From: Parapedobacter defluvii
GTDB taxonomy: Bacteria > Bacteroidota > Bacteroidia > Sphingobacteriales > Sphingobacteriaceae
Length of the DNA: 64,000 nucleotides
NCBI RefSeq assembly: GCF_014642075.1
Contig: NZ_BMIK01000001.1
Span: forward strand, 873,915 to 937,914
Direction of reading: 5' to 3'
The number at the start of each line of letters is the position of its first letter. The stretch's first letter is position 1. A model generated the notes under the pieces. That model ran no database searches and was not told the DNA's origin. It saw only the letters and a list, made by a program, of their open reading frames with translations. A program made the position numbers and the translations under genes. This document shows, in pieces, positions 9,667 through 18,416 of this stretch.

Positions 9667-11955
9667 ATGAAGAAAAAATACAGCTGCTTGCTGCTCGTAA
9701 TCGTGTTAAGTATGGTACAGGTAGCCGTTGCGGATACCGTTGCGCCCACGGGTCTGATGACAAACCTCCTGAGAGAGCCTGAAAAATCGGTCATCACGAC
9801 CTTGACGCCAACGTTCAGTTGGATGGTGCCTGCGTTGGAGTCCGGTGACTTCCAAACGGCGTATCAGCTTCTGGTCGCATCGTCTCCGGAACAGTTGGAA
9901 GCAGATAATGCCGACCTGTGGGACAGCGGAAAAGTCGGAGACGGGAATGCGTTGCATATCCCGTATGCCGGAAACGCGCTCAAATCCGGTGCAACCTATT
10001 ATTGGAAGGTGCGGGTATGGAACAAAGACGGGCAGGTTTCCGCATACAGTGAAATTCAGCCATTCCACATCGGCGATGCCTTGCGGAGCAGGCAGTGGCC
10101 CGGCGAAAGCCGCTGGGTACGGCTGGATACTGGACGGGGCAAAGAAATATGGACGTTTGAAGACCGTCCGCCCATCCAATACCATCCGGCTTATCCGGTA
10201 CAGGTGAGCCGTAAGACAAACGGTACCTGGTTTATTGCATTCGAGCGCGCCGGATTTGCGAATGTAGCGCTTACCTTGAATTGGAAGACCGCACCGGATG
10301 AGCGTAAGGATACTACCCTGACGGTCCGTATCGGCGAAAAAAATGCCGGCGATTCCATCGACCGCCAACCGGGCGGCGGGGTGATTTATCAGGAGTATCC
10401 TTTAACCATCAAGGCGGGTATGCATACGTATTATTTGGATATTCCGCGTTTCAAGGCACATTATCCCCATAGTCAGGTCATGCCTGAACACATGATGGAA
10501 GTAATCCCATTCCGTTTCGTGGAGGTTGCCGGTACCGGTCTCGACCTCTCGGTGGTCTCGGCCGAACAATTGAGTTTGCACGTGCCATTTGATGAATATG
10601 CGTCTTATTTTGTCAGTAGCGATACGTTGCTGAATCAGGTGTACGACCTATGCCGTTATTCGATCATTGCCAACACATTCAACGGTGATTATGCCGCTAG
10701 CCAACGTGAGCGGATGATGTACGAGGCCGATGCGTATATTCACCAGTTGGGGCATTACGCGGTGGACCGGGAGTTTGCTACCGCGCGATATAGTCTGGAA
10801 AACATGATTTACCACGCCACATGGCCCACCGAATGGATATCACATTCGATCATGATGGTTTGGATGGACTTTCTCCACACGGGCGATACCAGCGTGATCC
10901 GGAAAAATTACGACGATATCCGGCCCAAAATGATGACGGCATTGACCATGCCCAATGGGTTGATCTCGACCACCACGGGTTTGGTAACCGACGAATTCCA
11001 GCAATCCATTTTTTTCAACGGCGAGAATTTTCGGGATATTGTCGACTGGCCGCAGCGTTCAGCGGCTTTGCCGGAGGGAGGAGAGACAGATGGGTATGTA
11101 TTCACCGATTACAATACCGTGGTCAATGCATTCCACTACCATACCTTGAAACTCATGGAAAACATGGCCCGCATCATCGGTAAGAACCGGGAGGCCGACC
11201 AGCTCCGCAAAAGACACACCAGGCTTTTCACGATTTTCCAGCGTCAGTTCTTCGACGCCAAACGGGGAGTATATACCGATGGAATCGGAACAGATCACGC
11301 TTCCCTTCATGCAAATCTATATCCGCTGGTATTTGGCCTGGTGCCCGATCAAGAAAAGCAACGGGTGCTGGATTACATCAAAACAAAGGGGATGGCCTGC
11401 AGTGTCTACAGCGCTAACTATTTGCTGGAAGGATTATTCGACGCAGGTGAAGGCGAATATGCACGATCACTTTTGACCTCAAAGAGCGACCGGAGTTGGT
11501 ACAACATGCTGCGCGTAGGGGCTACAATGACCACCGAGGCATGGGATAATAAGTACAAAAATAATAATGGCTGGAGCCATGCATGGAGTTCTTCCCCCGC
11601 CCATATCCTGCCCCGGAAGGTAGTGGGAATCACGCCGTCGGCCGCTGGGTTCAGACGGGTGACTATACGGCCGCAGCCGTCGGGACTGACGTGGGCCAAG
11701 GCCAAATTGCCGACCATCAGCGGACCGGTTGAGGTTGGATTCGACCAGCAGCAAGGTGATTTCATGCTAACCGTGTCCCTGCCTGCAAATGTGGAAGCGG
11801 ATGTGTACCTGCCCATCTCAGCGGAGACAATGGACTTTACCCTGTCACAAAACGGAATGGCGAGAAAGGACGCGAAGAAAGTGGGTAACTATGTGCTGCT
11901 GAAGAACGTGGGAGCAGGGAAGCACGAATTTAAGTTAAGTACACCTTCCATGTAA
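9667..11955 (+). CDS. GH78-type alpha-L-rhamnosidase (divergent active-site motif)
   Basis: This 762-residue secreted enzyme has a signal peptide (about 1-23), an N-terminal fibronectin-like domain typical of bacterial rhamnosidases (TPTFSWMVP to YYWKVRVWNKDGQVS), a jelly-roll domain, an (alpha/alpha)6 barrel and a C-terminal beta-sandwich (AHILPRKVVGITPSAAGFRRV). The usual acidic loop DCPQRxERxGWxGDA appears here as AASQRERMMYEADAY. The acidic Glu and the final Asp are kept, while Cys, Pro, Gly and Trp are lost. A downstream TTEAWDN matches the second acidic site. I judge it an active GH78 relative, but linkage specificity could differ. It begins 27 bases after the GH106 gene, in one operon. 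Confidence 0.83.
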   Translation: MKKKYSCLLLVIVLSMVQVAVADTVAPTGLMTNLLREPEKSVITTLTPTFSWMVPALESGDFQTAYQLLVASSPEQLEADNADLWDSGKVGDGNALHIPYAGNALKSGATYYWKVRVWNKDGQVSAYSEIQPFHIGDALRSRQWPGESRWVRLDTGRGKEIWTFEDRPPIQYHPAYPVQVSRKTNGTWFIAFERAGFANVALTLNWKTAPDERKDTTLTVRIGEKNAGDSIDRQPGGGVIYQEYPLTIKAGMHTYYLDIPRFKAHYPHSQVMPEHMMEVIPFRFVEVAGTGLDLSVVSAEQLSLHVPFDEYASYFVSSDTLLNQVYDLCRYSIIANTFNGDYAASQRERMMYEADAYIHQLGHYAVDREFATARYSLENMIYHATWPTEWISHSIMMVWMDFLHTGDTSVIRKNYDDIRPKMMTALTMPNGLISTTTGLVTDEFQQSIFFNGENFRDIVDWPQRSAALPEGGETDGYVFTDYNTVVNAFHYHTLKLMENMARIIGKNREADQLRKRHTRLFTIFQRQFFDAKRGVYTDGIGTDHASLHANLYPLVFGLVPDQEKQRVLDYIKTKGMACSVYSANYLLEGLFDAGEGEYARSLLTSKSDRSWYNMLRVGATMTTEAWDNKYKNNNGWSHAWSSSPAHILPRKVVGITPSAAGFRRVTIRPQPSGLTWAKAKLPTISGPVEVGFDQQQGDFMLTVSLPANVEADVYLPISAETMDFTLSQNGMARKDAKKVGNYVLLKNVGAGKHEFKLSTPSM

Positions 11956-12021
11956 GCACAGGATACCCGATTGCATTATTCTACTTAACTTGCGCCTTGT
12001 TATAAACCATGCGATTTCAAC

Positions 12022-13740
12022 ATGAGTAAGTTATTTTACAGTGCACTATCCTTTTTAGTTTTGTTCGTAGTGGAACAACCCCTGGCTGTGGGCCAGCGGA
12101 GCGAATTAACCCGTGAATTCATAGCCCCGGTACGTGTCCTGTGGCAATCGGGAAACATTGCTAATACCGAGCAGTTGCTCAAGCCCGGTAATGGGCAGGC
12201 CGATCTGACCAATGCCAGCATCTGTGTGCTGAAAAACGAAGGTGAGACCACGAGCAGTATCCTGCTGGATTACGGTAGGGAATTGCAGGGTGGCCTGGAA
12301 ATCGTCACCGGCATGTGGTCGCCGGGAAATACCCCCCGCAATATACGGGTCCGCTTCGGCGAATCGGCCAGCGAGGCCATGGCTGAAATAGGAGAGAAAG
12401 GGGCTACCAATGACCACGCTATCCGTGATTTTCAACTCCAACTGCCCTGGCTGGGTAGGGCACAGGTAGGAGAAAGTGGGTTCCGTTTCGTGCGCATCGA
12501 TCTGCTCGATGCCGATGCTGAACTGCATCTGAAAGAAGTACGCGCTATTTTCACGTACCGGGATATTCCTTACCTCGGTTCTTTCCATAGCAGTGACGAA
12601 CGCCTCAATAAGATTTGGCAGACCGGTGCATATACCGTACACCTTAATATGCAGGAATATTTATGGGATGGTATTAAACGCGACCGCTTGGTGTGGGTGG
12701 GCGATCTTCACCCCGAAGTGTCTACCGTGAATACCGTTTTCGGCTACAACGAAGTGGTGCCGAAAAGCCTGGATCTGGCTCGCGATGTGACACCCCTGCC
12801 GGGTTGGATGAGTGGTATCAGTACGTACTCCATGTGGTGGATCATCCTGCATTACGATTGGTATATGCACCATGCAGATTTAGCTTATCTCAAGGAACAG
12901 CAACCTTACCTTTCTGCCCTGGTTAAACAGATCGTCTCCAAAATTGGGCCGGATGGCAAGGAAATGATGGATGGAAACCGCTTTTTGGATTGGCCTTCCA
13001 GCGAGGATCCCGCAGCTATTCATGCCGGCTTACAAGCCATGTCGATCTGGTCGCTTACAACGGCGGCTAAATTGGCAGTGATTCTGAACGACCGTGAAAC
13101 GCAACAGACGGCAGAAGAAGCGGTGAGCCGCCTGAAACAATACCTGCCGAATATGGGACAGTCGAAACAGGCAGCGGCACTCATGGCACTGACCGATCTG
13201 GCACCGGCTTCGGAAGCAAACACGGTACTCTCAGCCGGAGGTGCGAAGAATTTTTCTACCTTCTATGGTTATTACATGTTGCAGGCAATGGCCAAGGCGG
13301 GAAATCACCAAGGTGCGCTTGATGTCATCCGCAACTATTGGGGGGCAATGCTGGACTTGGGAGCTACCACATTTTGGGAAGACTTCAACCTCGATTGGCT
13401 GCCCAACGCAGGGCGTATCGATGAACTGGTGCCCGCGGGGAAAAAGGATATCCATGGCGATTATGGTGATTATTGCTATGTGGGCTTCCGCCATAGCTTC
13501 TGCCATGGGTGGGCGTCTGGTCCTACCTCGTGGCTTACCGAACATGTGCTGGGAATCCGGGTGACTGCACCGGGATGTAAGGAAATTACCATAACCCCGC
13601 ATCTGGGAGACCTGGAATATGCCGAGGGAACCTTTCCGACTCCCTACGGCGTGCTGAAAGTCAAGCACACGAAGCAACCGAACGGACAGATAAAATCGGA
13701 AATTGACGGGCCTAAGGAAGTTAAAATCATCAGAAATTAA
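12022..13740 (+). CDS. Six-hairpin glycosidase, GH78-related alpha-L-rhamnosidase-like
   Basis: This 572-residue secreted protein starts with a signal peptide (about 1-24) followed by a compact beta-sandwich (about 60-180). An (alpha/alpha)6 catalytic barrel then opens with NMQEYLWDGIKRDRLVWVGD, the acidic loop of a Bacteroidota rhamnosidase subgroup. A small C-terminal sandwich (GPTSWLTEHVLGIRVTAPG) ends it. It is about 200 residues shorter than the preceding enzyme because it lacks the first fibronectin-like domain. The two GH78-type enzymes probably act on different rhamnosyl linkages of the same glycan. It could instead belong to a nearby six-hairpin family; its position before rhaM supports rhamnose release. 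Confidence 0.8.
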   Translation: MSKLFYSALSFLVLFVVEQPLAVGQRSELTREFIAPVRVLWQSGNIANTEQLLKPGNGQADLTNASICVLKNEGETTSSILLDYGRELQGGLEIVTGMWSPGNTPRNIRVRFGESASEAMAEIGEKGATNDHAIRDFQLQLPWLGRAQVGESGFRFVRIDLLDADAELHLKEVRAIFTYRDIPYLGSFHSSDERLNKIWQTGAYTVHLNMQEYLWDGIKRDRLVWVGDLHPEVSTVNTVFGYNEVVPKSLDLARDVTPLPGWMSGISTYSMWWIILHYDWYMHHADLAYLKEQQPYLSALVKQIVSKIGPDGKEMMDGNRFLDWPSSEDPAAIHAGLQAMSIWSLTTAAKLAVILNDRETQQTAEEAVSRLKQYLPNMGQSKQAAALMALTDLAPASEANTVLSAGGAKNFSTFYGYYMLQAMAKAGNHQGALDVIRNYWGAMLDLGATTFWEDFNLDWLPNAGRIDELVPAGKKDIHGDYGDYCYVGFRHSFCHGWASGPTSWLTEHVLGIRVTAPGCKEITITPHLGDLEYAEGTFPTPYGVLKVKHTKQPNGQIKSEIDGPKEVKIIRN

Positions 13741-13839
13741 TACGTAGCTTTGTCCTTCACCCGGGTCCAGTGACCGGCGACGTGGCTAACGTATTTGTTG
13801 CCTTACGCTGCCCCGGGGTTACAACCAATTGTATATAAG

Positions 13840-14160
13840 ATGGTGAATAAAATCGCATTTAAAATGAAATTGATGCCTAACTGCCGTGAAGAATACAAAA
13901 GGCGTCACGACGAAATCTGGCCGGAAATGGTGGCATTGTTGAAGGAAAGCGGGGTCAGCGATTATACAATTTTTCTGGATGAAGAATCCGATACACTCTT
14001 TGCGGTACAGCGACAAGCGGCCGATGGCGCATCGTCACAGGATATTGGCAGTCATCCGGTTGTGCAGCGGTGGTGGCGATACATGGCAGACATCATGGAA
14101 ACCCACTCCGATTCGTCGCCTGTCAGCAAGCCGTTGAAACTGGTGTTTCATTTGGATTGA
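13840..14160 (+). CDS. rhaM: L-rhamnose mutarotase
   Basis: This 106-residue cytoplasmic protein would interconvert the alpha and beta anomers of L-rhamnose so that the sugar released by the upstream glycosidases can enter catabolism. The family length is about 104 residues. The catalytic segment EEYKRRHDEIWPEM carries the Tyr and His used by RhaM, and HPVVQRWWRYMADIME is the conserved WW helix. I chose the ATG at 13840; 15 more in-frame codons upstream (from 13795) have no family match. Its place at the end of the hydrolase run is strong contextual support that locus 1 handles rhamnose. Kinase, isomerase and aldolase are not in the window. Confidence 0.93.
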   Translation: MVNKIAFKMKLMPNCREEYKRRHDEIWPEMVALLKESGVSDYTIFLDEESDTLFAVQRQAADGASSQDIGSHPVVQRWWRYMADIMETHSDSSPVSKPLKLVFHLD

Positions 14161-14180
14161 TCGATTTAACCCTGTATTTT

Positions 14181-14200
14181 TAACGCTTGGAAACGCGTTA
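14181..14200. promoter_or_regulatory. Inverted repeat before the GntR gene, candidate operator
   Basis: TAACGC and GCGTTA form a perfect 6-base dyad with an 8-base spacer (TTGGAAAC), ending 9 bases before the GntR-family start. Its size and position fit an autoregulatory GntR/LacI-type operator. I did not find a second copy in the rhamnose locus by eye. Confidence 0.4.
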
Positions 14201-14209
14201 AGAAACGGT

Positions 14210-15241
14210 ATGAAAACTGCACCCATGTTTGACCACATTCACATCAATGAATATTCCGCTACGCCCAAATATTTACAGTTGGCCAATGCGGTGATTAACG
14301 CGATTGAAGTCGGAAAAATCCAGAAGGATGATATGCTTCCTTCCATCAATGAACTGAGTTATGTGCTGGAAATATCGCGGGATACCGCCGAGAAGGGATA
14401 TAAACACCTCAAGCAATTGGGGGTGTTGGGATCCGTCCCCGGCAAAGGGTACTACATTGCAAACGCAGATTTTAAACAGAAGCTTCAGATTGTCTTGTTT
14501 TTTAACAAGTTGAGTGCCCATAAAAAGATTGTTTACGATGCTTTTGTCCAAGCAGTGGGTACCGATGCAGCGGTCGATTTCTATGTATATAACAACGATC
14601 TTTCGTTGTTCCGGAAATTGCTCCAGAACCTACGGAAAGAATATACTCACTATGTAATCATTCCGCATTTTATCGAAGGGCGCGATAAGGCGGCCGAAAT
14701 CATCAATACCATCCCGAAAGATAAACTGGTATTGCTGGATAAGCTTATATCGGAGGTAGACGGCGAATATGCGGCGGTATACGAAAACTTTGAAAAGGAT
14801 ATCTACAATGCACTGGAAGAAGCAAAAGAACCCCTTAGCAAATACCATACGTTAAAGCTTATTTTTCCCGATAAAAGTTATTTTCCCAAAGGCATCATCA
14901 AAGGGTTCTATCGTTTCTGCCAGCAATATGCTTTCAATCACCTCCTGGTAAGCGACATTGAGGATGAACCGATATCTGCAGGAGAAGTGTACATCAACCT
15001 GATGGAAGATGACTTGGTGAAGTTACTTGACCGGGTGATTTCATTGAAACTGAAAATCGGAAAGGAGGTGGGCATCATTTCGTACAACGAGACGCCCTTG
15101 AAGAAATTTATCCTTAACGGCATCACGACCATTTCAACCGATTTTAAGCAAATGGGTGAAACCGCCGCACGGCTGGTATTGGAGAATTCCAAACAACACG
15201 AAGAGGTGCGGTTTTACCTGACGCTCCGGCCATCTATATAA
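14210..15241 (+). CDS. GntR-family regulator with periplasmic-binding-protein-like sensor domain
   Basis: This 343-residue transcription factor has an N-terminal GntR winged helix at about 15-85 (YLQLANAVINAIEVGKIQKD, then LPSINELSYVLEISRDTAEKGY, then GSVPGKGYY). A LacI/sugar-binding-type domain at about 90-340 ends in the typical GITTISTDFKQMGETAARLV. Such hybrids respond to free sugars or sugar phosphates. Being the last gene of the rhamnose locus and co-directional with rhaM, it is likely the cytoplasmic rhamnose sensor that complements the sigma/FecR system acting at the outer membrane. The ligand is inference. An ATG at 14225 is an alternative start. Confidence 0.88.
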   Translation: MKTAPMFDHIHINEYSATPKYLQLANAVINAIEVGKIQKDDMLPSINELSYVLEISRDTAEKGYKHLKQLGVLGSVPGKGYYIANADFKQKLQIVLFFNKLSAHKKIVYDAFVQAVGTDAAVDFYVYNNDLSLFRKLLQNLRKEYTHYVIIPHFIEGRDKAAEIINTIPKDKLVLLDKLISEVDGEYAAVYENFEKDIYNALEEAKEPLSKYHTLKLIFPDKSYFPKGIIKGFYRFCQQYAFNHLLVSDIEDEPISAGEVYINLMEDDLVKLLDRVISLKLKIGKEVGIISYNETPLKKFILNGITTISTDFKQMGETAARLVLENSKQHEEVRFYLTLRPSI

Positions 15242-15243
15242 TT

Positions 15244-15320
15244 GGTGGTCAGTCGTGGGTGATCGGTGGTCAGTCTAGCGGGTCACCGACCACTCACCAC
15301 CGATCACTCACCACTCATCA
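15244..15320. repeat. GTGATCGGTGGT-type repeat forming a hairpin between convergent genes
   Basis: Repeated units such as GTGGTCAGT, GTGATCGGTGGTCAG and their complements lie between two convergent genes. The arms at about 15255-15274 and 15290-15309 pair with one mismatch over the best 16 bases, around a loop of about 15. The repeat reaches into the DUF4136 gene and encodes its last residues. A related tandem repeat lies at 43733-43766. It may act as a two-way transcription stop. Confidence 0.6.
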
Positions 15321-15897
15321 CCGACACCGGAAACTGCTCCATAATGCCGGTGACGATTTCCGGTAATTTATTGATGGCCTGCTCCGGGTTCTTGACTTCC
15401 CCGCTACCACGGGCTTGCCAGACAACCCGATTGGACCTGCGGTCTTTTGCTTCGATGATCAGATGTCCTGCGCGGTAGCGCTCTTTGCCGACCGGGCGGT
15501 TCCAAGCGCCCCAACCCCAGGCACCCCATCCCCATCCAGGTCCCCACATCCACGGATTATATCCCCACATCCCCCACGGGCCGTAAGGATATCCGCTGTA
15601 TAGGGGACGGCTTTTGTTATTTACGATGGCAATGTAGCGGAAAAGCAGGTCAGGATTATCTTTTGAATACGTCAGCCCACGTGCCTCCAGCTCGCGGTTG
15701 GCCGCTTCCAAAATGTTCGCATTCGCGATGTCGTTGTCAAAATACGATTTGGAAAGCGAGTCTGATGGTGGCAGCCATCCGTAGGTATGGTATTGCGAAA
15801 AGTCAGTGCTCTCTATTTTGGTCGTATGGTATTGGTATGCCGAACAGGATGCCAATACCATAAATAGTGGGATGCAATATATTAACAACCGTTTCAT
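15304..15897 (-). CDS. DUF4136-type lipoprotein with Gly/Trp/Pro-rich insert
   Basis: This 197-residue lipoprotein has lipobox LASC with Cys at 18. Residues 20-95 and 138-190 resemble DUF4136 proteins (FSQYHTYGWLPP, NPDLLFRYIA, AGHLIIEAKDRRSNRVVWQA), envelope lipoproteins of unknown role. Between them, residues 98-135 are almost only Gly, Trp, Pro, Tyr and Met, a low-complexity loop likely exposed at the surface. The last codons (PVSVMSGE) come from the intergenic repeat that follows, so the repeat seems to have replaced or extended the natural C-terminus. No partner genes; it is transcribed alone. Confidence 0.8.
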   Translation of the reverse strand: MKRLLIYCIPLFMVLASCSAYQYHTTKIESTDFSQYHTYGWLPPSDSLSKSYFDNDIANANILEAANRELEARGLTYSKDNPDLLFRYIAIVNNKSRPLYSGYPYGPWGMWGYNPWMWGPGWGWGAWGWGAWNRPVGKERYRAGHLIIEAKDRRSNRVVWQARGSGEVKNPEQAINKLPEIVTGIMEQFPVSVMSGE

Positions 15898-15966
15898 TGT
15901 AGAAACCTCCTATATAATCAGTGTTTTTATTAGACTGCGGGAGGAGGCAATGGTTTAATCGGGGCG

Positions 15967-17616
15967 CTAACCCATCATCGGATATTTGGCTACCAGCGGC
16001 ATCGCCCTTCCGGCACCGAACGCCTTGCTGCTGACACGCAAAATCGGCGGAGCCTGAAACCGTTTAAATTCAGCGCGGTCTACCAAGTTCAATACCCGCT
16101 GTACCAACGCTTCCTCGAATCCAAGTGCAACGATCTGTGCGGCACTTTTTTCGTTTTCAATGTATTGGTAAAGTACCGAATCCAGTAATTCATATTCGGG
16201 TAGCGAGTCGCTGTCTTTTTGTCCGGGGCGTAATTCTGCCGATGGCGGTTTGATGATCGTGTGCTGCGGAATAATCTCCCGGTTGCGGTTGATGTAAGCT
16301 GCCAGCTTGTATACCTGTGTTTTATAGATATCACCAATTACGCCCAGCGCGCCTGCCATATCACCGTATAGCGTTCCGTAGCCTACGGCTGCCTCGCTCT
16401 TATTGGACGTATTGAGCAGTATGTAGCCCAGCTTGTTGGAAAAGGCCATCAGGATCGTGCCACGTATACGTGCCTGGATGTTTTCTTCCGTTACATCGGG
16501 GGGCAAACCACTGAAAGCCTGGCTGAGGCTCTGGTCGAATGCGTCTGCCATGGGTTGAATGGGAATAATCTCGTGCCCGCATCCCGTATTGCGGACCAGA
16601 TCCAGGGCATCGGTGATGGAATGATCGCTGGAATAGACAGACGGCATGAGCACTGCCATCACATTTTCCGGGCCCAGGGCTTCGCAGGCGAGCGCAGCCA
16701 CGAGCGCAGAATCGATCCCTCCCGATAAGCCGACAACGGCCTTTCTGAAACCCGATTTGCTGAAATAGTCACGGATACCCAGCAGCAGCGCCTGGTGAAT
16801 TAGGGGAGTGTCTAACGGAGGTTGCACGGCAGCTGTATCCTGCAGTGCGGTGAGGTTCTTTCCCCGCAGTTCGTAGTACTTCAGATCCTCGGCAAAGGAA
16901 GCCATCGTATCAATCAGATCGCCGGAAGGGGCTAAGACGAGGGAACGTCCGTCGAAAATAATATCAGCATGTGCACCTACCTGGTTTACGTAGAGCAGGG
17001 GCGCACCCGTTTCCTTTGCGTGCGATTGCAGGACCTCCATCCGCTCACGCAGGTGGTTGTAGGAAAACGGCGAGGCAGCAATGTTGATGATCACATCCGG
17101 ATTTTCCCCGCGCAAAACTTCCATGGGGTTGCGCCGATACAATTTCGGTGAAGCAATATTCCAAAGGTCTTCACAGATGGTGAGTGCGATCTTCCGGTTT
17201 TGATACGTAATGCACTGAAACGTATCGGTCGGCTGGAAATAGCGGTATTCGTCAAACACATCGTAATCGGGAAGCAGCCCTTTGTGGACAACCTGTTGTA
17301 CCGCGCCGTCCGCAATCAGTAATGCAGCATTGTATAGCGGTTTGCCTTTACCGCTGGTGTTGCGTACCGGGGCCCCGATGATGCAGGCGATTCCCCGGCA
17401 GAGGTCGGCAATTTCAGTAAGGGCACGTTCGCAACGATTCAGGAAGGCCGGTGAGCGCAGCAGGTCTTTGGCTGGATACCCGCCGATCGCCAGTTCGGCA
17501 AACACCACGAGGTCGGCCCCCCGGTCTTTTGCCTGCTGAATGGCCCGGGCAATGGCGGCATGGTTCCGTTCAAAATTTCCGATGTGGTAATTGAGTTGGG
17601 CTAAAGCGATGATCAT
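15967..17616 (-). CDS. nadE: Glutamine-dependent NAD+ synthetase
   Basis: This 549-residue cytoplasmic enzyme makes NAD+ from deamido-NAD+, ATP and glutamine. The N-terminal half is a nitrilase-type glutaminase with all three catalytic residues visible: Glu41 (VVFAELAIGGYP), Lys (VVHKGLLPDYD) and Cys (ALTICEDLWN). The C-terminal half is the ATP-pyrophosphatase synthetase domain with P-loop VVGLSGGIDSALVAALA and the conserved NTSNKSEAAVGYGTLYGD. Length and domain order match the two-domain bacterial enzymes. It starts 25 bases after the outer-membrane barrel gene and is probably cotranscribed with it. Confidence 0.96.
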   Translation of the reverse strand: MIIALAQLNYHIGNFERNHAAIARAIQQAKDRGADLVVFAELAIGGYPAKDLLRSPAFLNRCERALTEIADLCRGIACIIGAPVRNTSGKGKPLYNAALLIADGAVQQVVHKGLLPDYDVFDEYRYFQPTDTFQCITYQNRKIALTICEDLWNIASPKLYRRNPMEVLRGENPDVIINIAASPFSYNHLRERMEVLQSHAKETGAPLLYVNQVGAHADIIFDGRSLVLAPSGDLIDTMASFAEDLKYYELRGKNLTALQDTAAVQPPLDTPLIHQALLLGIRDYFSKSGFRKAVVGLSGGIDSALVAALACEALGPENVMAVLMPSVYSSDHSITDALDLVRNTGCGHEIIPIQPMADAFDQSLSQAFSGLPPDVTEENIQARIRGTILMAFSNKLGYILLNTSNKSEAAVGYGTLYGDMAGALGVIGDIYKTQVYKLAAYINRNREIIPQHTIIKPPSAELRPGQKDSDSLPEYELLDSVLYQYIENEKSAAQIVALGFEEALVQRVLNLVDRAEFKRFQAPPILRVSSKAFGAGRAMPLVAKYPMMG

Positions 17617-17641
17617 GCGACGTTACGCTTGAAAGTTAACG

Positions 17642-18316
17642 TTAGAAAAAGATACCGAAATTAAACGCCACGTAGGAGTTCCGGGGTTCACCTTGCTTCA
17701 CGACCCGGGTAAATCCATTATTGAAACTCAGACCGGTCATCATGACCAAGTTATGGTCAAGCTGCCATTCCACACCGCCGCCGATCTGGAGCGCCAGCCG
17801 GAAGAAATCTGCATTGTTACCCATTGAAGTACGGGAAGAGGTACCGCCAACTTTTTCCTTTGCATTGAGTTTGATGCCGCCGGTGAAGCCGAATTGTCCG
17901 TAATAGCTCCGGAAATACCGCATCGTGCTTTTCAGTTTGAGGGATATCGGAATTTCAGCGTATTGAAGCCTGTATTCATTAGAAATTGAGGTGCCGGGTA
18001 CGCTGGATACGGGATCAGGGTATGCTGCGTCGTTGTTCAGCGTATTCACCAACAATCCAGTAGAAAAATAGTAGTTTTCGGTAAAAGCAAAATCAGCCAG
18101 CAGCCCGTAAGCGAATCCGAATTTCGGACTGCTGGCATGATCCTCGGTGTCTCCGTACCGCATCCAGCCCATATTCGGCGCAAACGTAATGCCGAATGAT
18201 AGGGGTTTGTATTGGTAGGTGGAGCTGTAGTAATCCTGGGCCAACCCTTTTTGCTGGAAGGAAATAAACGATAACAATAAAGCAAAAGGAAAAAGTCGTA
18301 AGATATTGCTGTGCAT
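17642..18316 (-). CDS. Outer-membrane beta-barrel protein (PorT-like fold)
   Basis: This 224-residue protein has a signal peptide (MHSNILRLFPFALLLSFI, cut after GLAQ). Alternating amphipathic strands follow (GFAYGLLADFAFTENYYFSTGLLVN, IPISLKLKS, NSYVAFNFGIFF) with a terminal Phe, as in 8- to 10-strand outer-membrane barrels of Bacteroidota. I place the start at 18316. The longer frame (to 18433) would run into the divergent gldB and has no signal sequence at its end. Function is not known. Its position between nadE and the gliding gene gldB suggests an envelope role, possibly linked to type IX secretion, but that is inference. Confidence 0.78.
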   Translation of the reverse strand: MHSNILRLFPFALLLSFISFQQKGLAQDYYSSTYQYKPLSFGITFAPNMGWMRYGDTEDHASSPKFGFAYGLLADFAFTENYYFSTGLLVNTLNNDAAYPDPVSSVPGTSISNEYRLQYAEIPISLKLKSTMRYFRSYYGQFGFTGGIKLNAKEKVGGTSSRTSMGNNADFFRLALQIGGGVEWQLDHNLVMMTGLSFNNGFTRVVKQGEPRNSYVAFNFGIFF

Positions 18317-18324
18317 ACGATTGA

Positions 18325-18375
18325 GTATATCCGTGTAAATCTGTTTCATCCGCGTCATTTGCGTTCCGTCATCCC
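18325..18375. repeat. ATCCGTGTAAATCTG-type dispersed intergenic repeat
   Basis: The stretch ATCCGTGTAAATCTG followed by TTCATCCGCGTC lies in the divergent spacer before gldB. The same word type (ATCCGTGG, GTGTATCCGTGG, GTGCATCCGTGG) recurs at 29667-29780. It looks like one of the short non-coding repeat families scattered in genomes of this group. Confidence 0.45.
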
Positions 18376-18416
18376 CACTAAAATCCTTACCTTCGTTGCC
18401 AAGTTGATGAACAAAA

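Noticed and set aside
15244-15320. Possible small inverted-repeat mobile element (MITE)
   Set aside because: No target duplication or transposase ends are seen; the units are short, degenerate and shared with a simple tandem repeat elsewhere.
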